In this document: positions 1-7,989 of the stretch, piece by piece
How positions within the stretch are numbered: the stretch's first letter is position 1
Layout: the number at the start of each line of letters is the position of its first letter
From: Tritrichomonas foetus
Taxonomy: Eukaryota > Parabasalia > Tritrichomonadida > Tritrichomonadidae
Reading direction: 5' to 3'
Length of the DNA stretch: 22,757 bases
NCBI GenBank assembly: GCA_001839685.1
Contig: MLAK01000687.1
Coordinates: 1 to 22,757, forward strand
Made by a program: the position numbers and the translations under genes
The notes under the pieces: generated by a model
The model's database searches: none
What the model was told of the DNA's origin: nothing
What the model saw: only the letters and a program-made list of their open reading frames with translations

Positions 1-10
1 GTGGTAGGAC

Positions 11-65
11 AAAGGTTTATGGGATGGTCCCACAAAATCTTTGGGGGACCATTTTGTAAACCTTT
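11..65. repeat. imperfect inverted repeat at left edge
   Basis: Bases 11-34 and 42-65 form two 24-nt arms in inverted orientation around a 7-nt spacer. The outer blocks AAAGGTTTA/TAAACCTTT and inner blocks ATGGTCCC/GGGACCAT pair perfectly; the mismatches cluster between them and near the loop. A weaker related pair (TTGGTTTA near 133-140 and TAAACCAA near 171-178) lies just downstream. The block is more GC-rich than its surroundings. It could be a terminal repeat of a small mobile element or a transcribed hairpin; only the pairing is seen. Confidence 0.5.
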
Positions 66-340
66 CATATAGGAGGTTATTAATAATTTTCAAACATGTG
101 GATTTTAGGTTTGATATTTGAAATATGGGGGTTTGGTTTATTTTTTATTCTTCATTAAAATAGTGTTTTGTAAACCAACAATCATCATGTCATATTTTCA
201 TTTTTTAAATTATATCAATTTTTGAAATTCAAAATATCTTTTTTAATCATTGGTATGATATCTTTTGATATACTTAATAATTAAAGATGTTTAACACATC
301 AATACTCTTGTGAAAATTTCTAGATGAACAATCAATTGAT

Positions 341-346
341 TCACTA
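341..346 (+). promoter_or_regulatory. possible initiator (Inr) TCACTA
   Basis: TCACTA fits the trichomonad initiator consensus TCA-Y-(T/A). It lies about 50 nt before the ATG at 395. If used, the transcript would carry a four-codon upstream ORF (346-360) before the main start. The motif is short and AT-rich, so chance occurrence is likely. Confidence 0.25.
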
Positions 347-394
347 TGACGACCGTTTAGCTCCCTAGTCTTATTTCGCACAATTTCTGTTTTA

Positions 395-685
395 ATGAGC
401 GATAATTTTACATACACTCCACCAAGCAAATCTAACGAAACACCCAACAAACCCGATTCCAAAAAAGATTCGTCCAGCTCAGTAGGTACTTTAATTTTGC
501 CAGATGCCGCCCAAAAGGCAGAAGTCAACTATTCAATCTTTGGATCATTTGCTGGTCCAATTCCAGAACCCCAAGTCTCACAGGCACAACAACTTCCTGA
601 CATTCAAAATCCAAAAACGACAGCCAAGCCGAATCTTAGACTGATACTCGGCAACCGAGTTACCGTCGCTCCCGCAAATAAATAA
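395..685 (+). CDS. small Pro/Ser-rich protein of unknown function
   Basis: A 96-residue ORF with no family that I recognise. It is hydrophilic and probably disordered: the N-terminal third is rich in Ser, Pro, Asn, Lys and Asp, with a KKDSSSS stretch near residues 24-30. The middle has a short hydrophobic patch (VNYSIFGSFAG) followed by a Pro/Gln-rich segment, and the C-terminus is basic (LRLILGNRVTVAPANK). There is no signal peptide or membrane segment. Base composition is clearly less AT-rich than the flanks, which favours real coding. The stop is followed directly by AATAAAA, consistent with the trichomonad habit of placing a TAAA polyadenylation signal at the stop. An antisense ORF overlaps most of it (274-528), but I consider that the shadow. 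Confidence that it is a gene is moderate; no function can be assigned. Confidence 0.5.
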   Translation: MSDNFTYTPPSKSNETPNKPDSKKDSSSSVGTLILPDAAQKAEVNYSIFGSFAGPIPEPQVSQAQQLPDIQNPKTTAKPNLRLILGNRVTVAPANK

Positions 686-930
686 AACTCTGGCGTCGCT
701 TCTTAAGAAAAACTCAGCAACAAAACCCTTTTCAGTAGACCAATTACAAAATTATTTGATAAAATCAATGATCCTTAAATTTTATTACATAGATTAAATT
801 TAACCTTTTTTATTTCATGCATCAGGCTATGTCGATGTGCATTCCACATGATTTTTTACTCCCAAATTTCAATCACAGCACACCACTGTTATGATTCCTT
901 CATTCCACTTTTGACTAAAATCATTCTAAG
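686..930. other. AT-rich spacer, no gene seen
   Basis: This stretch between the small ORF and the microsatellite shows no convincing ORF, RNA gene or repeat. A plus-strand ORF beginning at 848 is mostly a translation of the ATTC microsatellite (repeating His-Ser-Phe) and is judged spurious. Confidence 0.5.
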
Positions 931-944
931 TATCTTTCTTCTCT

Positions 945-1380
945 CATCCATTCATTCATTCTTTATTCATTCACTCATTCATTCATTCATTCTTTATTCA
1001 TTCACTCATTCATTCACTCATTCATTCACTCATTCTTCATTTATTCATTCATTCTTCATTAATTCATTCATTCTTCATTAATTCATTCATTCTTCATTTA
1101 TTCATTCATTCACTCATTCATTCTTCATTAATTCATTCATTCTTCATTAATTCATTCATTCTTCATTTATTCATTCATTCACTCATTCATTCTTCATTAA
1201 TTCATTCATTCTTCATTAATTCATTCATTCTTCATTTATTCATTCATTCTTCATTCATTCACTCATTCTTCATTTATTCATTCATTCTTCATTAATTCAT
1301 TCATTCATTCTTCAATAATTCTATATTCATTCTTTCATTCTTCATTCTTTCTTTATTCGTTAATTCTTTATTCATTCATT
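945..1380. repeat. ATTC-family microsatellite with 69-bp higher-order unit
   Basis: A long run of imperfect (ATTC)n, interspersed with TTCATTAA, TTCATTTA and CACTC variants. Inside it, bases 1093-1161 and 1162-1230 are identical 69-bp units placed head to tail; a related start (TTCATTTA) also occurs at 1036 and 1231, so a partial third copy flanks the pair. This indicates recent unequal exchange or slippage of a compound unit. It lies downstream of both neighbouring genes (395-685 plus, 1675-3753 minus), so it sits in a 3'-to-3' spacer. Confidence 0.9.
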
Positions 1381-1674
1381 TGTCATTTATCACTTCTATA
1401 ACAAAACAATCATATTTGAAAAAACAATCAAACAGCCTCTCCATCGCCCCACCATTCATCATTCATTTCTATCATAATAATTCTATTACTCATCTCCATC
1501 ATTAATTATTCCGTCATAAATCTTTCATATTTGAAATAAAACTCAACTACAACTTCAGAATCTTCTATAAAGCGACTATATGCTCTCTTTTATAAATCAA
1601 GAAGCTAAAACTCTCATCAGCGAGATTTGAGAATATCGAACGAATTTTAGATTCTTTCTTCGAGTATTTAAAAT
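1381..1674. other. AT-rich spacer, no gene seen
   Basis: This is the 3' flank of the minus-strand phosphoesterase gene. No ORF, tRNA or clear repeat is visible. A CTGATGAG string on the minus strand (1613-1620) recalls a hammerhead ribozyme core, but the required partner elements are missing. Confidence 0.45.
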
Positions 1675-3753
1675 TTAAATGTTATATAATAGGGATTGTG
1701 ATAGTTCGTTCGAATCTTCATTGTTTAGATTAGTTCTCAACGATTTCAATTCTTTAATTAGCCAATCAATTAAATTCACATAAATCAAAATAGGAAACCA
1801 AAACATAAGTGGGCTCATTAACGCAAAATTCATACCAAACATATCAACAAGCCAAGAAAACTGATAAAACGCACCTCTTAATCCAATCAAAAATAAAATT
1901 AAATCAATACTGATCCAAAACCAATCAAAAAGATAAGTATTCTTTTGGCTAAAAGTGAGAAAACCCGAAACAATAATAAAAATTGGTATTATATGAAAGT
2001 ATATAAAATAAACTCCATACATTGCACCCATGTAATGATACCTATATTCAAATCCATTATTAAAAAAGCAATTTCCAAGTGAAAGGAAAATACAAAGCTT
2101 TCCTTCTGTTTCAAATAAGGAAATTGGTAAAAATAAACTCCAAAAAACAGAAACTATTAAAATGAGTTGAAAATGCTTCGGCAAGTTGTGAACTCGAACC
2201 CTCAATAAATAAAAACTATTGAATATAACATTTGATGTTAAAATGTTTTGATGTTTTTTCAATTTTGACATTTTTGATTTTTTTTTAGTATTTGTTGGAT
2301 AAGATTGAGCAAAAGGATACAAGATGAAAATCATGAAGCACCAAGAAATTAAGAAGAAAAATGTCCATAGATTTTGTGGTTGAGTGATATAAGGGATTTC
2401 TTTTATTGATGGAGATGTGTGACCAATTGTAAAAGTAAGATTTCCACTCCAATCACCGACTTTTTGAATTGTATAAACACCATCTTTCATATTGGAATAA
2501 GGAAGCTTACAGAGAAAAACACCATCTTTGATTTCATCATTTGGTGAACACGACAACTGGCCATTAATATCACCAGATATAGACAAATTCAACTTATTTA
2601 ATTTATTGATTTTGTTATTGTAGTCTGAATGAAATGTGTTAAAATCTAGATCATCAGGATCATAAGTGAATGCAATAGCTCTTATTTCACCACTAGAAGG
2701 GGAATATGCATCGTGTTCACTCTTTTGGAAATTTGGTGAAGGATGAGTAATGAAAGCTCTTTCAGGATTATCTAAATTAATCATATGAAATATAGTTACA
2801 TCATTATCAATTGTAATAATTCCAATTTTTGGAACCTTAAAAAATGGCGGTGCGACAATTTCAAATACTCTTTTTCCAAAATGCATGAAAAATCCATTCG
2901 TTGGATGCCAGTGGCCAGAAAGAAAGAGCCGTGCATTATCCGAATGTGATTTTAGTATATTTTCGAAATCTTTTACTTCATTATATCGTAAAACAGGTGT
3001 ATGTGACACTAAAATTGTCATGTTTGATTTGATCTTGTCGTTAATTCCATCAAGTTCGTCTATCAGTCGTTTTTTGAACTTCTTAGTGAGAAAAGAAATT
3101 TGATGAAAACATATTGGACCTGTTGGAAAAGAATATCGATTGATTTTGATGAATTTTACAATAAAGCAATCACTTTTGATTTCATTTTTTGTCATTTCAT
3201 TTTTGGTAATTTCACTTTGTGAAAAAGTCTTAGTGAAGTATTGTGTGCTGAGTTCAAAATCATCATAATCTTTATAAGGAATAGTATTGTTAATGAAGTT
3301 ATTTGGAGAAATAAATGATCCAAGACAGAAAATATCATGGTTGCCTATCACTTGAATTGAATTATTGTTTTCTCCTGGATAAATTTCGAGCTCTGTCATC
3401 ATTTTATTATAAAGTTTCCAATCACCTGCATACTGCATATGATATGGTCTTATTTTATCAGTTGGAACATAGTTATCTGTTAAATCTCCAGTAAAAATAA
3501 AAAGTTCAGGATGATACAAATTTTTTGAAAGATTTAAATATTTTTTTAATGTTGGATAAGAAGAAGTTCGAATTGAACTCAAATGTAGATCAGAAATAAG
3601 CAAAAACACAAATGGTGGATTTAGTGGAATAAATTTTTTCAATGAATGAAATTCACCAGTATTTTGTGGGATTCCTATAGGCAAAAGACAAAGAGAAATT
3701 ATTCCTAATACAAATATCCATGAATATTGTAGAAGAAAAAAGTTATCTTTCAT
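1675..3753 (-). CDS. TMEM62-like transmembrane metallophosphoesterase
   Basis: A 692-residue protein that is probably a membrane-anchored calcineurin-like phosphoesterase of the TMEM62 type. One N-terminal membrane helix (about residues 11-28) is followed by a metallophosphoesterase domain with the expected metal ligands in order: D55 and H57 in LLISDLHLSS, D90 in FTGDLTDN, N138/H139/D140 in GNHD, H251 in VSHTP, and the closing GHWH at 280-283. All core ligands are present, so it should be active. A beta-rich segment (about 345-465) follows, then about five hydrophobic helices from residue 475 to 670. This N-anchor/catalytic/C-terminal multi-helix order is that of TMEM62 rather than of soluble phosphatases. 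The substrate is unknown. A short duplicated motif (ITKNEMTKNEIK, 182-193) lies in an insert of the catalytic domain. The stop merges with TAAA. The gene is divergent from the plus-strand gene at 3956 across about 200 bp. Confidence 0.8.
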   Translation of the reverse strand: MKDNFFLLQYSWIFVLGIISLCLLPIGIPQNTGEFHSLKKFIPLNPPFVFLLISDLHLSSIRTSSYPTLKKYLNLSKNLYHPELFIFTGDLTDNYVPTDKIRPYHMQYAGDWKLYNKMMTELEIYPGENNNSIQVIGNHDIFCLGSFISPNNFINNTIPYKDYDDFELSTQYFTKTFSQSEITKNEMTKNEIKSDCFIVKFIKINRYSFPTGPICFHQISFLTKKFKKRLIDELDGINDKIKSNMTILVSHTPVLRYNEVKDFENILKSHSDNARLFLSGHWHPTNGFFMHFGKRVFEIVAPPFFKVPKIGIITIDNDVTIFHMINLDNPERAFITHPSPNFQKSEHDAYSPSSGEIRAIAFTYDPDDLDFNTFHSDYNNKINKLNKLNLSISGDINGQLSCSPNDEIKDGVFLCKLPYSNMKDGVYTIQKVGDWSGNLTFTIGHTSPSIKEIPYITQPQNLWTFFFLISWCFMIFILYPFAQSYPTNTKKKSKMSKLKKHQNILTSNVIFNSFYLLRVRVHNLPKHFQLILIVSVFWSLFLPISLFETEGKLCIFLSLGNCFFNNGFEYRYHYMGAMYGVYFIYFHIIPIFIIVSGFLTFSQKNTYLFDWFWISIDLILFLIGLRGAFYQFSWLVDMFGMNFALMSPLMFWFPILIYVNLIDWLIKELKSLRTNLNNEDSNELSQSLLYNI

Positions 3754-3955
3754 TTCTTTCTAAAATAAACTAAAGAAAAAGATGAGCAACCAAACACTAT
3801 ATTAAAAAGTTGATTATTTTTTGAAGTAAACCAAAATAAACTTCTGAATAAGTTGACTATTTTTTTAGGAATATATCAAATTCTTTGACCAACTACATAC
3901 ACAAATCAAACAAAAAAAAATTGATAAGAATTCAATACTTAACGTACAAAATAAG
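3754..3955. promoter_or_regulatory. divergent intergenic region (shared promoter region)
   Basis: About 200 bp separate the minus-strand ATG at 3753 from the plus-strand ATG at 3956, so both promoters should lie here. The sequence is A/T-run rich. No strict TCA-Y-(T/A) initiator is visible close to either start; the nearest, TCAATA at 3932-3937, departs from the consensus. The promoter role is inferred from position only. Confidence 0.35.
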
Positions 3956-5317
3956 ATGAGTCTGGAAAAGTCGATTGCGCAACTCAAATCACGATCTCCA
4001 AAGTTATTAATTCATTCGCTTTCATTAATCTCATCAAAATTTACCAACAAAGAAATCGATGACGAATATATCGAATCAATCTTATCAAATATCATTCCCT
4101 TACTTACATCAAGTCATATTCAAATCAGAATTCATGCCTTTACTATTTTAGAAGCAATTTTAGAAAATCATCTTAAAAACGTGCCAATGGATTTGTATTT
4201 CTCTCAACTCATTGAACCAATTTCTTTAACATTGAATCATATCGATGATAACATAAATCAAAAATCCGTTCATTGTCTAAATTTATTATTAGCTCCACCA
4301 TCTGATATTGAATTTGATGTTTATTCGGATTTATTTTCATTTTTTGTGAGTTGTCGCAGCTTAGAAATTCGAATTTTAATTTTAAGAAATCTTCAAATAT
4401 CAAACAGACAAATCCCTTTAAATTATATCATTCCTCTTGTTGATGATCCTAATTCAATCATTCAAAATATTGCGTTGAAAATTCTGTCAATATCTGATAA
4501 ACAAATTTTAAGTGAAAAACTTTCCAAATTCAAACTTTCACCACGATCAAAAAGCTTGATTCAAACTAAATGCAAGATTACTTATAATGTAAACAAAGAT
4601 AACAATAATAGTTATCAATCACAAAATGCACAAACTTTAAATAATTCTTCGCTAAATGTAAAAAATGGAAAAAAATCGAAAACTCTTTCAAAAACATTAC
4701 CAAAAGAAAAAATGAATTTGACTGCACCTTCAAATAAAAGGTTAAATCAAAAACAAAAAACCAACTATCTTGAACTTACACCAAATAATAATACTAAAAA
4801 TTCACAAACAAAACATTATCAACTTGATAGTATTGATCAAAATGAAGAAGAAATGATAAATTTAAAACCAAATTTAGATCAAAATTTAAATCCAAAGGAA
4901 AACGAAGAAAATTCGAAAAATGATAGTTTGAATAGTGATAATGATGATATTAAAAAGAAGAATGATTTAATTAATTCACCAATTGGTAAAATTAAAGAAA
5001 CCTACCATATTTTTTTGCCTTATCGAAAAGAAGATGTAATTAAAATGACTTGGCCACAAAAATTCGCCTTTATCAAAGATGTCAAAAAATCTTTAAATAG
5101 CAAAGGAAAACTCATGAATTCACCAAAAAGTATCTTTGATTGTATAATTCTCACCACTGATCCAATACATGAAAAAGTCAAGTTTATGCTTCCTCAAATC
5201 TTCAAAACAATTATTTTACTTTGTCCTGAAATATTAATTGATATTCCAAGGTGTGAAAAACTGATTTTTTTATACTCTATATACAATGAATGGAGAAGAA
5301 TGGAAAGAAAATATTGA
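3956..5317 (+). CDS. HEAT/TOG-like (CLASP-like?) protein, N-terminal part of a frameshifted gene
   Basis: A 453-residue ORF. Residues 1-190 are a run of amphipathic helix pairs typical of HEAT repeats, arranged much like a TOG domain (for example IQIRIHAFTILEAIL near 60-74, and VDDPNSIIQNIALKIL near 160-175). Residues 200-350 are an Asn/Lys/Ser/Glu-rich disordered linker. From about 355 helical sequence resumes (ITYHIFLPYRKEDV-like segment onward) and continues into the next ORF. The frame ends at 5317, 32 bases after the following ORF begins in the +1 frame, with a T7 run at 5265-5271 at the point where the frames exchange. I therefore read 3956-6245 as one gene of roughly 770 codons. A microtubule-associated CLASP-type role is possible because a linker joins TOG-like N- and C-terminal parts, but no unique TOG tryptophan/lysine signature was pinned down. 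The start has no nearby in-frame alternative. Confidence 0.6.
   Translation: MSLEKSIAQLKSRSPKLLIHSLSLISSKFTNKEIDDEYIESILSNIIPLLTSSHIQIRIHAFTILEAILENHLKNVPMDLYFSQLIEPISLTLNHIDDNINQKSVHCLNLLLAPPSDIEFDVYSDLFSFFVSCRSLEIRILILRNLQISNRQIPLNYIIPLVDDPNSIIQNIALKILSISDKQILSEKLSKFKLSPRSKSLIQTKCKITYNVNKDNNNSYQSQNAQTLNNSSLNVKNGKKSKTLSKTLPKEKMNLTAPSNKRLNQKQKTNYLELTPNNNTKNSQTKHYQLDSIDQNEEEMINLKPNLDQNLNPKENEENSKNDSLNSDNDDIKKKNDLINSPIGKIKETYHIFLPYRKEDVIKMTWPQKFAFIKDVKKSLNSKGKLMNSPKSIFDCIILTTDPIHEKVKFMLPQIFKTIILLCPEILIDIPRCEKLIFLYSIYNEWRRMERKY
5265..5271 (+). other. T7 homopolymer at apparent frameshift
   Basis: Seven T's mark the only stretch where frame 2 (open from 3956 to 5317) and frame 3 (open from 5265 to 6245) are both open. 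One fewer T would join the two ORFs into one. The spot is typical of a homopolymer length error in sequencing, but a real mutation or programmed shift cannot be excluded. Confidence 0.55.
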
Positions 5318-6245
5318 ATTCAATGATTTTTTACATACTTTATTTGTTGAAGGAAACCCATTTTCTCTAATTGATATGGCATTAAATATAAATTATAAAT
5401 CTAATTTGAAATTGCCTTGTGAATATTTTATTTTGAACATCTATGTGGAATACCCAGATTTGATTTTATCACTTGGTTCCTTATCTCATTTACTTTGTTA
5501 CTTACTTCATTCATTTCCACTAGATTTGGCTCAACAGGAACTCGTCAATTATGTTTGTCAAAAACAACCACAACAAGTAGCAAAATATTGGTGTGGTTTG
5601 CCTTTAGAAGAAAAAGATAAAATCGAAAAGTTTTTAGATGTAAAAAATGTTCTTAAAAATAAACGAAAAACTAATAGAAATAAGAAAAATGGTGGGAATC
5701 ATCTAGAGAAAAACATTTTGACACAAATATTCGAGATTTTTGATAAAGGTGATGCATCTGACTTGAATGAATGCTTGACTTTGATTGATAATTATTCAGA
5801 TCAATTATCAGATTGTATAATGAAATTCAATGATATTTTTGATTATTCATTTTATTTAAAATTTGTTAGATTTATCTCAAAATGCAAAAACAATGACATT
5901 GATAATAATTCAAATTTAGTTGAAAATATATGTGCAAAATATTTTGGAGATTCTCAACTTTTGATTTTCCTTGGAAATGATTGGATTTCCCATGATTTGA
6001 TCAATGGAACGGCAAAAATTATTTGGAGTTCACCATCTTCTTTATTGCAAGGCTCGGATAAATATTTATTAAATTTATATCAAGTATTTAAAGGATCAAA
6101 AGGATCAACACGATATGATATTGTTAAAATTTTTATAGCAATCGAATATGTAACAAATGTATCGATTTTTAATTTTCCAGATGTTATTGAACCCTACAGA
6201 GGATTAATAGAATCGATGATTGATCAATTCCAAGTTGATTCATGA
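5286..6245 (+). CDS. HEAT/TOG-like (CLASP-like?) protein, C-terminal part of a frameshifted gene
   Basis: A 319-residue ORF that probably is not independent. Its frame is open from 5265, and the listed start is simply the first ATG inside the overlap with the upstream ORF. Residues 1-110 are helical, residues 118-135 form a Lys/Asn-rich basic linker, and residues 140-315 are a second helical array. The final segment (LLQGSDKYLLNLYQVFKG, then about 45 residues ending at LIESMIDQFQ) resembles the end of the C-terminal TOG-like domain of CLASP proteins, where a last HEAT pair is followed by a helix. This match is from memory of the family pattern and is tentative. No promoter-like motif precedes the ATG, which again favours one split gene. 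The stop is TGA, without the TAAA overlap. Confidence 0.55.
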   Translation: MNGEEWKENIEFNDFLHTLFVEGNPFSLIDMALNINYKSNLKLPCEYFILNIYVEYPDLILSLGSLSHLLCYLLHSFPLDLAQQELVNYVCQKQPQQVAKYWCGLPLEEKDKIEKFLDVKNVLKNKRKTNRNKKNGGNHLEKNILTQIFEIFDKGDASDLNECLTLIDNYSDQLSDCIMKFNDIFDYSFYLKFVRFISKCKNNDIDNNSNLVENICAKYFGDSQLLIFLGNDWISHDLINGTAKIIWSSPSSLLQGSDKYLLNLYQVFKGSKGSTRYDIVKIFIAIEYVTNVSIFNFPDVIEPYRGLIESMIDQFQVDS

Positions 6246-6635
6246 TTATTGTAGAAGATTCGTCTAAAATTCGTTTCTAAAAAATTCCTATTGACGTTTA
6301 GAATGTTGTTATGAATGCTAATGATTAGCCAAATAAATTTAGAAAGAAAAGCATAATTACTTTTTTATGGTGAAACAGTTTTTGTGGTTGACTCCAAAGT
6401 CGTCATTATCCATCTGCATATAGATACTAAACTTTTATTTGTGCTGCTATTGTTGTTTAATTAGGAAAACAAATGAATAGGTTCTTTACTTCAGGCATAA
6501 TAATAAATTAAAGTTATTTCTGGAATTTCCCATAATTTTAAAGCCATTACGTGAAAAAGAGCATGTTGTATTAAAAGTTCGGTAATATATCACATTATCT
6601 ACTAATATTAATCCAAAAGAATGAAAAGCATATAA
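6246..6635. other. gene-free AT-rich stretch, possible pseudogene tail
   Basis: No intact ORF or RNA gene is seen. On the minus strand a few short stretches are vaguely ankyrin-like, for example one open from about 6590 to 6480, and the decayed ankyrin gene to the right may extend into this region. The resemblance is too weak to annotate as coding. Confidence 0.3.
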
Positions 6636-7688
6636 TTAAACAAGATTACATTCTTGTATCATTTCTCTGAAATATTTCAAAGCCACTGTTATGATCTCAA
6701 CGTCATCAGTAATTATTAAATCATAACAAATACGATGAGAATCGAATAAGAAAAAATAAATCTCCAGAAATTCGTTCAATATTTGATCAAAATGTGATAA
6801 AACTACAATATGAACATGAATCTAAGCATTAAATATCTTAGGAAAAAAATATTTTTTAATGGTATCATCACAGCCATATTTCGCTGAATAACAAATTGGA
6901 TATAATCCATTTACACTACAATGGCATAAATACCAAAAGTCAAACGTATCTATTGCTTATATTTGACTAAGTAATGAATTAATACAGTTAATATTTTTTT
7001 TTAAAAAAAAAATATTAACTGTATTAACATCATCAAATTTGTAATTTGAATAATAAATGAGATCAATGTTTACTGCTTTTATCATCGATTTAAAACAGAG
7101 TTTTGTGTGTTATTGTTGAATCGATTTTGACATGATAGTGTGAAGGCTGTAAGCAAGTATAAATCCATTATATTTCCTTTAAAATTTTAAATATTTCTAT
7201 GCTTCCATTATTGCACATGAAATCAACCATCAGTTTTTTATCGAAATTTTGGTCATTGATCACTAACTATTTTAATTGAACCATAATATGCAGCATACAT
7301 GAGTAATGTTGGATTATTGGTTAATAATTCATATCTATCAAAATATGATGAGTGAATGGTTGTCTTATTTATATTTATAATGACTTTGTAAGAAAGTGTT
7401 CAACCAATAATTCCAAATTATCTTCTCGTAAACAAATTGCCAACAAAGATGGGTTATATATCCCAAATCAGCTTCTTTGTGTATTTTCCTATCTATTGGC
7501 CTTTGATGGTCTTCATCAAATAAAGTATAAAGTTTCTTAATTAAATGAGAAACAATGGTATCTTATTGGTCCATAAACCAAGTTCAAAATTTGTTAATTT
7601 TATTCATGTTTTCATGATTCCAACACATTAATTCAATAAGTCTGTCAAAAACTGGAGATATTTGCTGAATTTGACTAATATCACCCAT
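6636..7688 (-). pseudogene. decayed ankyrin-repeat (DUF3447-type) gene
   Basis: Reading the minus strand right to left gives a series of short blocks in shifting frames, in the order expected of trichomonad ankyrin/DUF3447 proteins. A possible start at 7688 opens MGDISQIQQISPVFDRLIEL. Block 7440-7375 reads AICLREDNLELLVEHFL. Block 7369-7253 contains NPTLLMYAAYYGSIKIV, an ankyrin-repeat signature, then a stop. Around 7220-7170 lies FMCNNGSIEIFKILKE. Near 7060-7025 is DLIYYSNYKFDDVNT, and near 6884 is KYGCDDTIKKYFF. A 62-codon frame, open from 6821 to 6636, ends the recognisable part. Multiple stops and frameshifts separate the blocks, so it is dead. A 49-bp palindrome interrupts it at 6979-7027. 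Family assignment is by pattern; the boundaries are approximate. Confidence 0.6.
6979..7027. repeat. loopless 49-bp palindrome
   Basis: Two 24-nt arms (6979-7002 and 7004-7027) are exact reverse complements around a single central A. Each arm is a 15-nt unique part (TTAATACAGTTAATA on the left) plus a run of nine T or A. The pairing stops abruptly at both ends. The palindrome sits inside the ankyrin pseudogene, whose reading resumes, degraded, on the other side. It may be a fold-back duplication, a solo terminal-repeat remnant or an assembly artefact. Confidence 0.9.
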
Positions 7689-7989
7689 ACGTGTTTTCCA
7701 TGTGTATTTCATGTATTTCTATGAGTGTTTTCCATTAGTATTTTGATGATTAATCAACGAAGAAAATATGTTTGTGCTAAAGTAAAAGTAATATCTAAAT
7801 GGAGGTATATAAACTATTCTCAATTATTTCATACTTTCTATCATGAGAATAAAAATTATTATTAATGAATTTTTGTAACAATTTATGAAAAGTGACACTA
7901 TAAATGGTCGGATATACCTATTTAAATATTTATGGGAAAAACTTTCAAAAAGTTTGTAAGAAATTTGTTTCACTAAACGGTCGATCAAC
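7689..7989. other. upstream region of the CHD-like gene
   Basis: About 300 bp between the possible start of the ankyrin pseudogene and the next ATG. It is AT-rich with a loose TATTT-type duplication (TGTGTATTTCATGTATTTCT near 7700). Apart from the initiator-like motif at 7970 no feature is seen. Confidence 0.4.
7970..7975 (+). promoter_or_regulatory. initiator-like motif TCACTA
   Basis: TCACTA matches the trichomonad initiator TCA-Y-(T/A) and lies 15 nt before the ATG at 7990, within the usual distance for these short 5' UTRs. It supports 7990 as the real start of the CHD-like gene. Confidence 0.45.

Noticed and set aside
274..528. 84-codon minus-strand ORF antisense to 395-685
   Set aside because: It overlaps the better-supported plus ORF, and its composition looks like a reverse-strand shadow.
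848..1081. 77-codon plus-strand ORF overlapping the microsatellite
   Set aside because: More than half is His-Ser-Phe repetition created by ATTC repeats; there is no independent coding signal.
1613..1620. CTGATGAG on the minus strand, resembling a hammerhead ribozyme core
   Set aside because: No GAAA element after a plausible stem II and no matching stems I and III.
3885..3905. GTATGT on the minus strand as a trichomonad intron 5' splice site
   Set aside because: No ACTAACACACAG-type acceptor follows before the phosphoesterase ATG, and the gene is open without splicing.
7352..7540. 62-codon plus-strand ORF in the long spacer
   Set aside because: It lies antisense to the best ankyrin-like pseudogene blocks and shows no recognisable feature.
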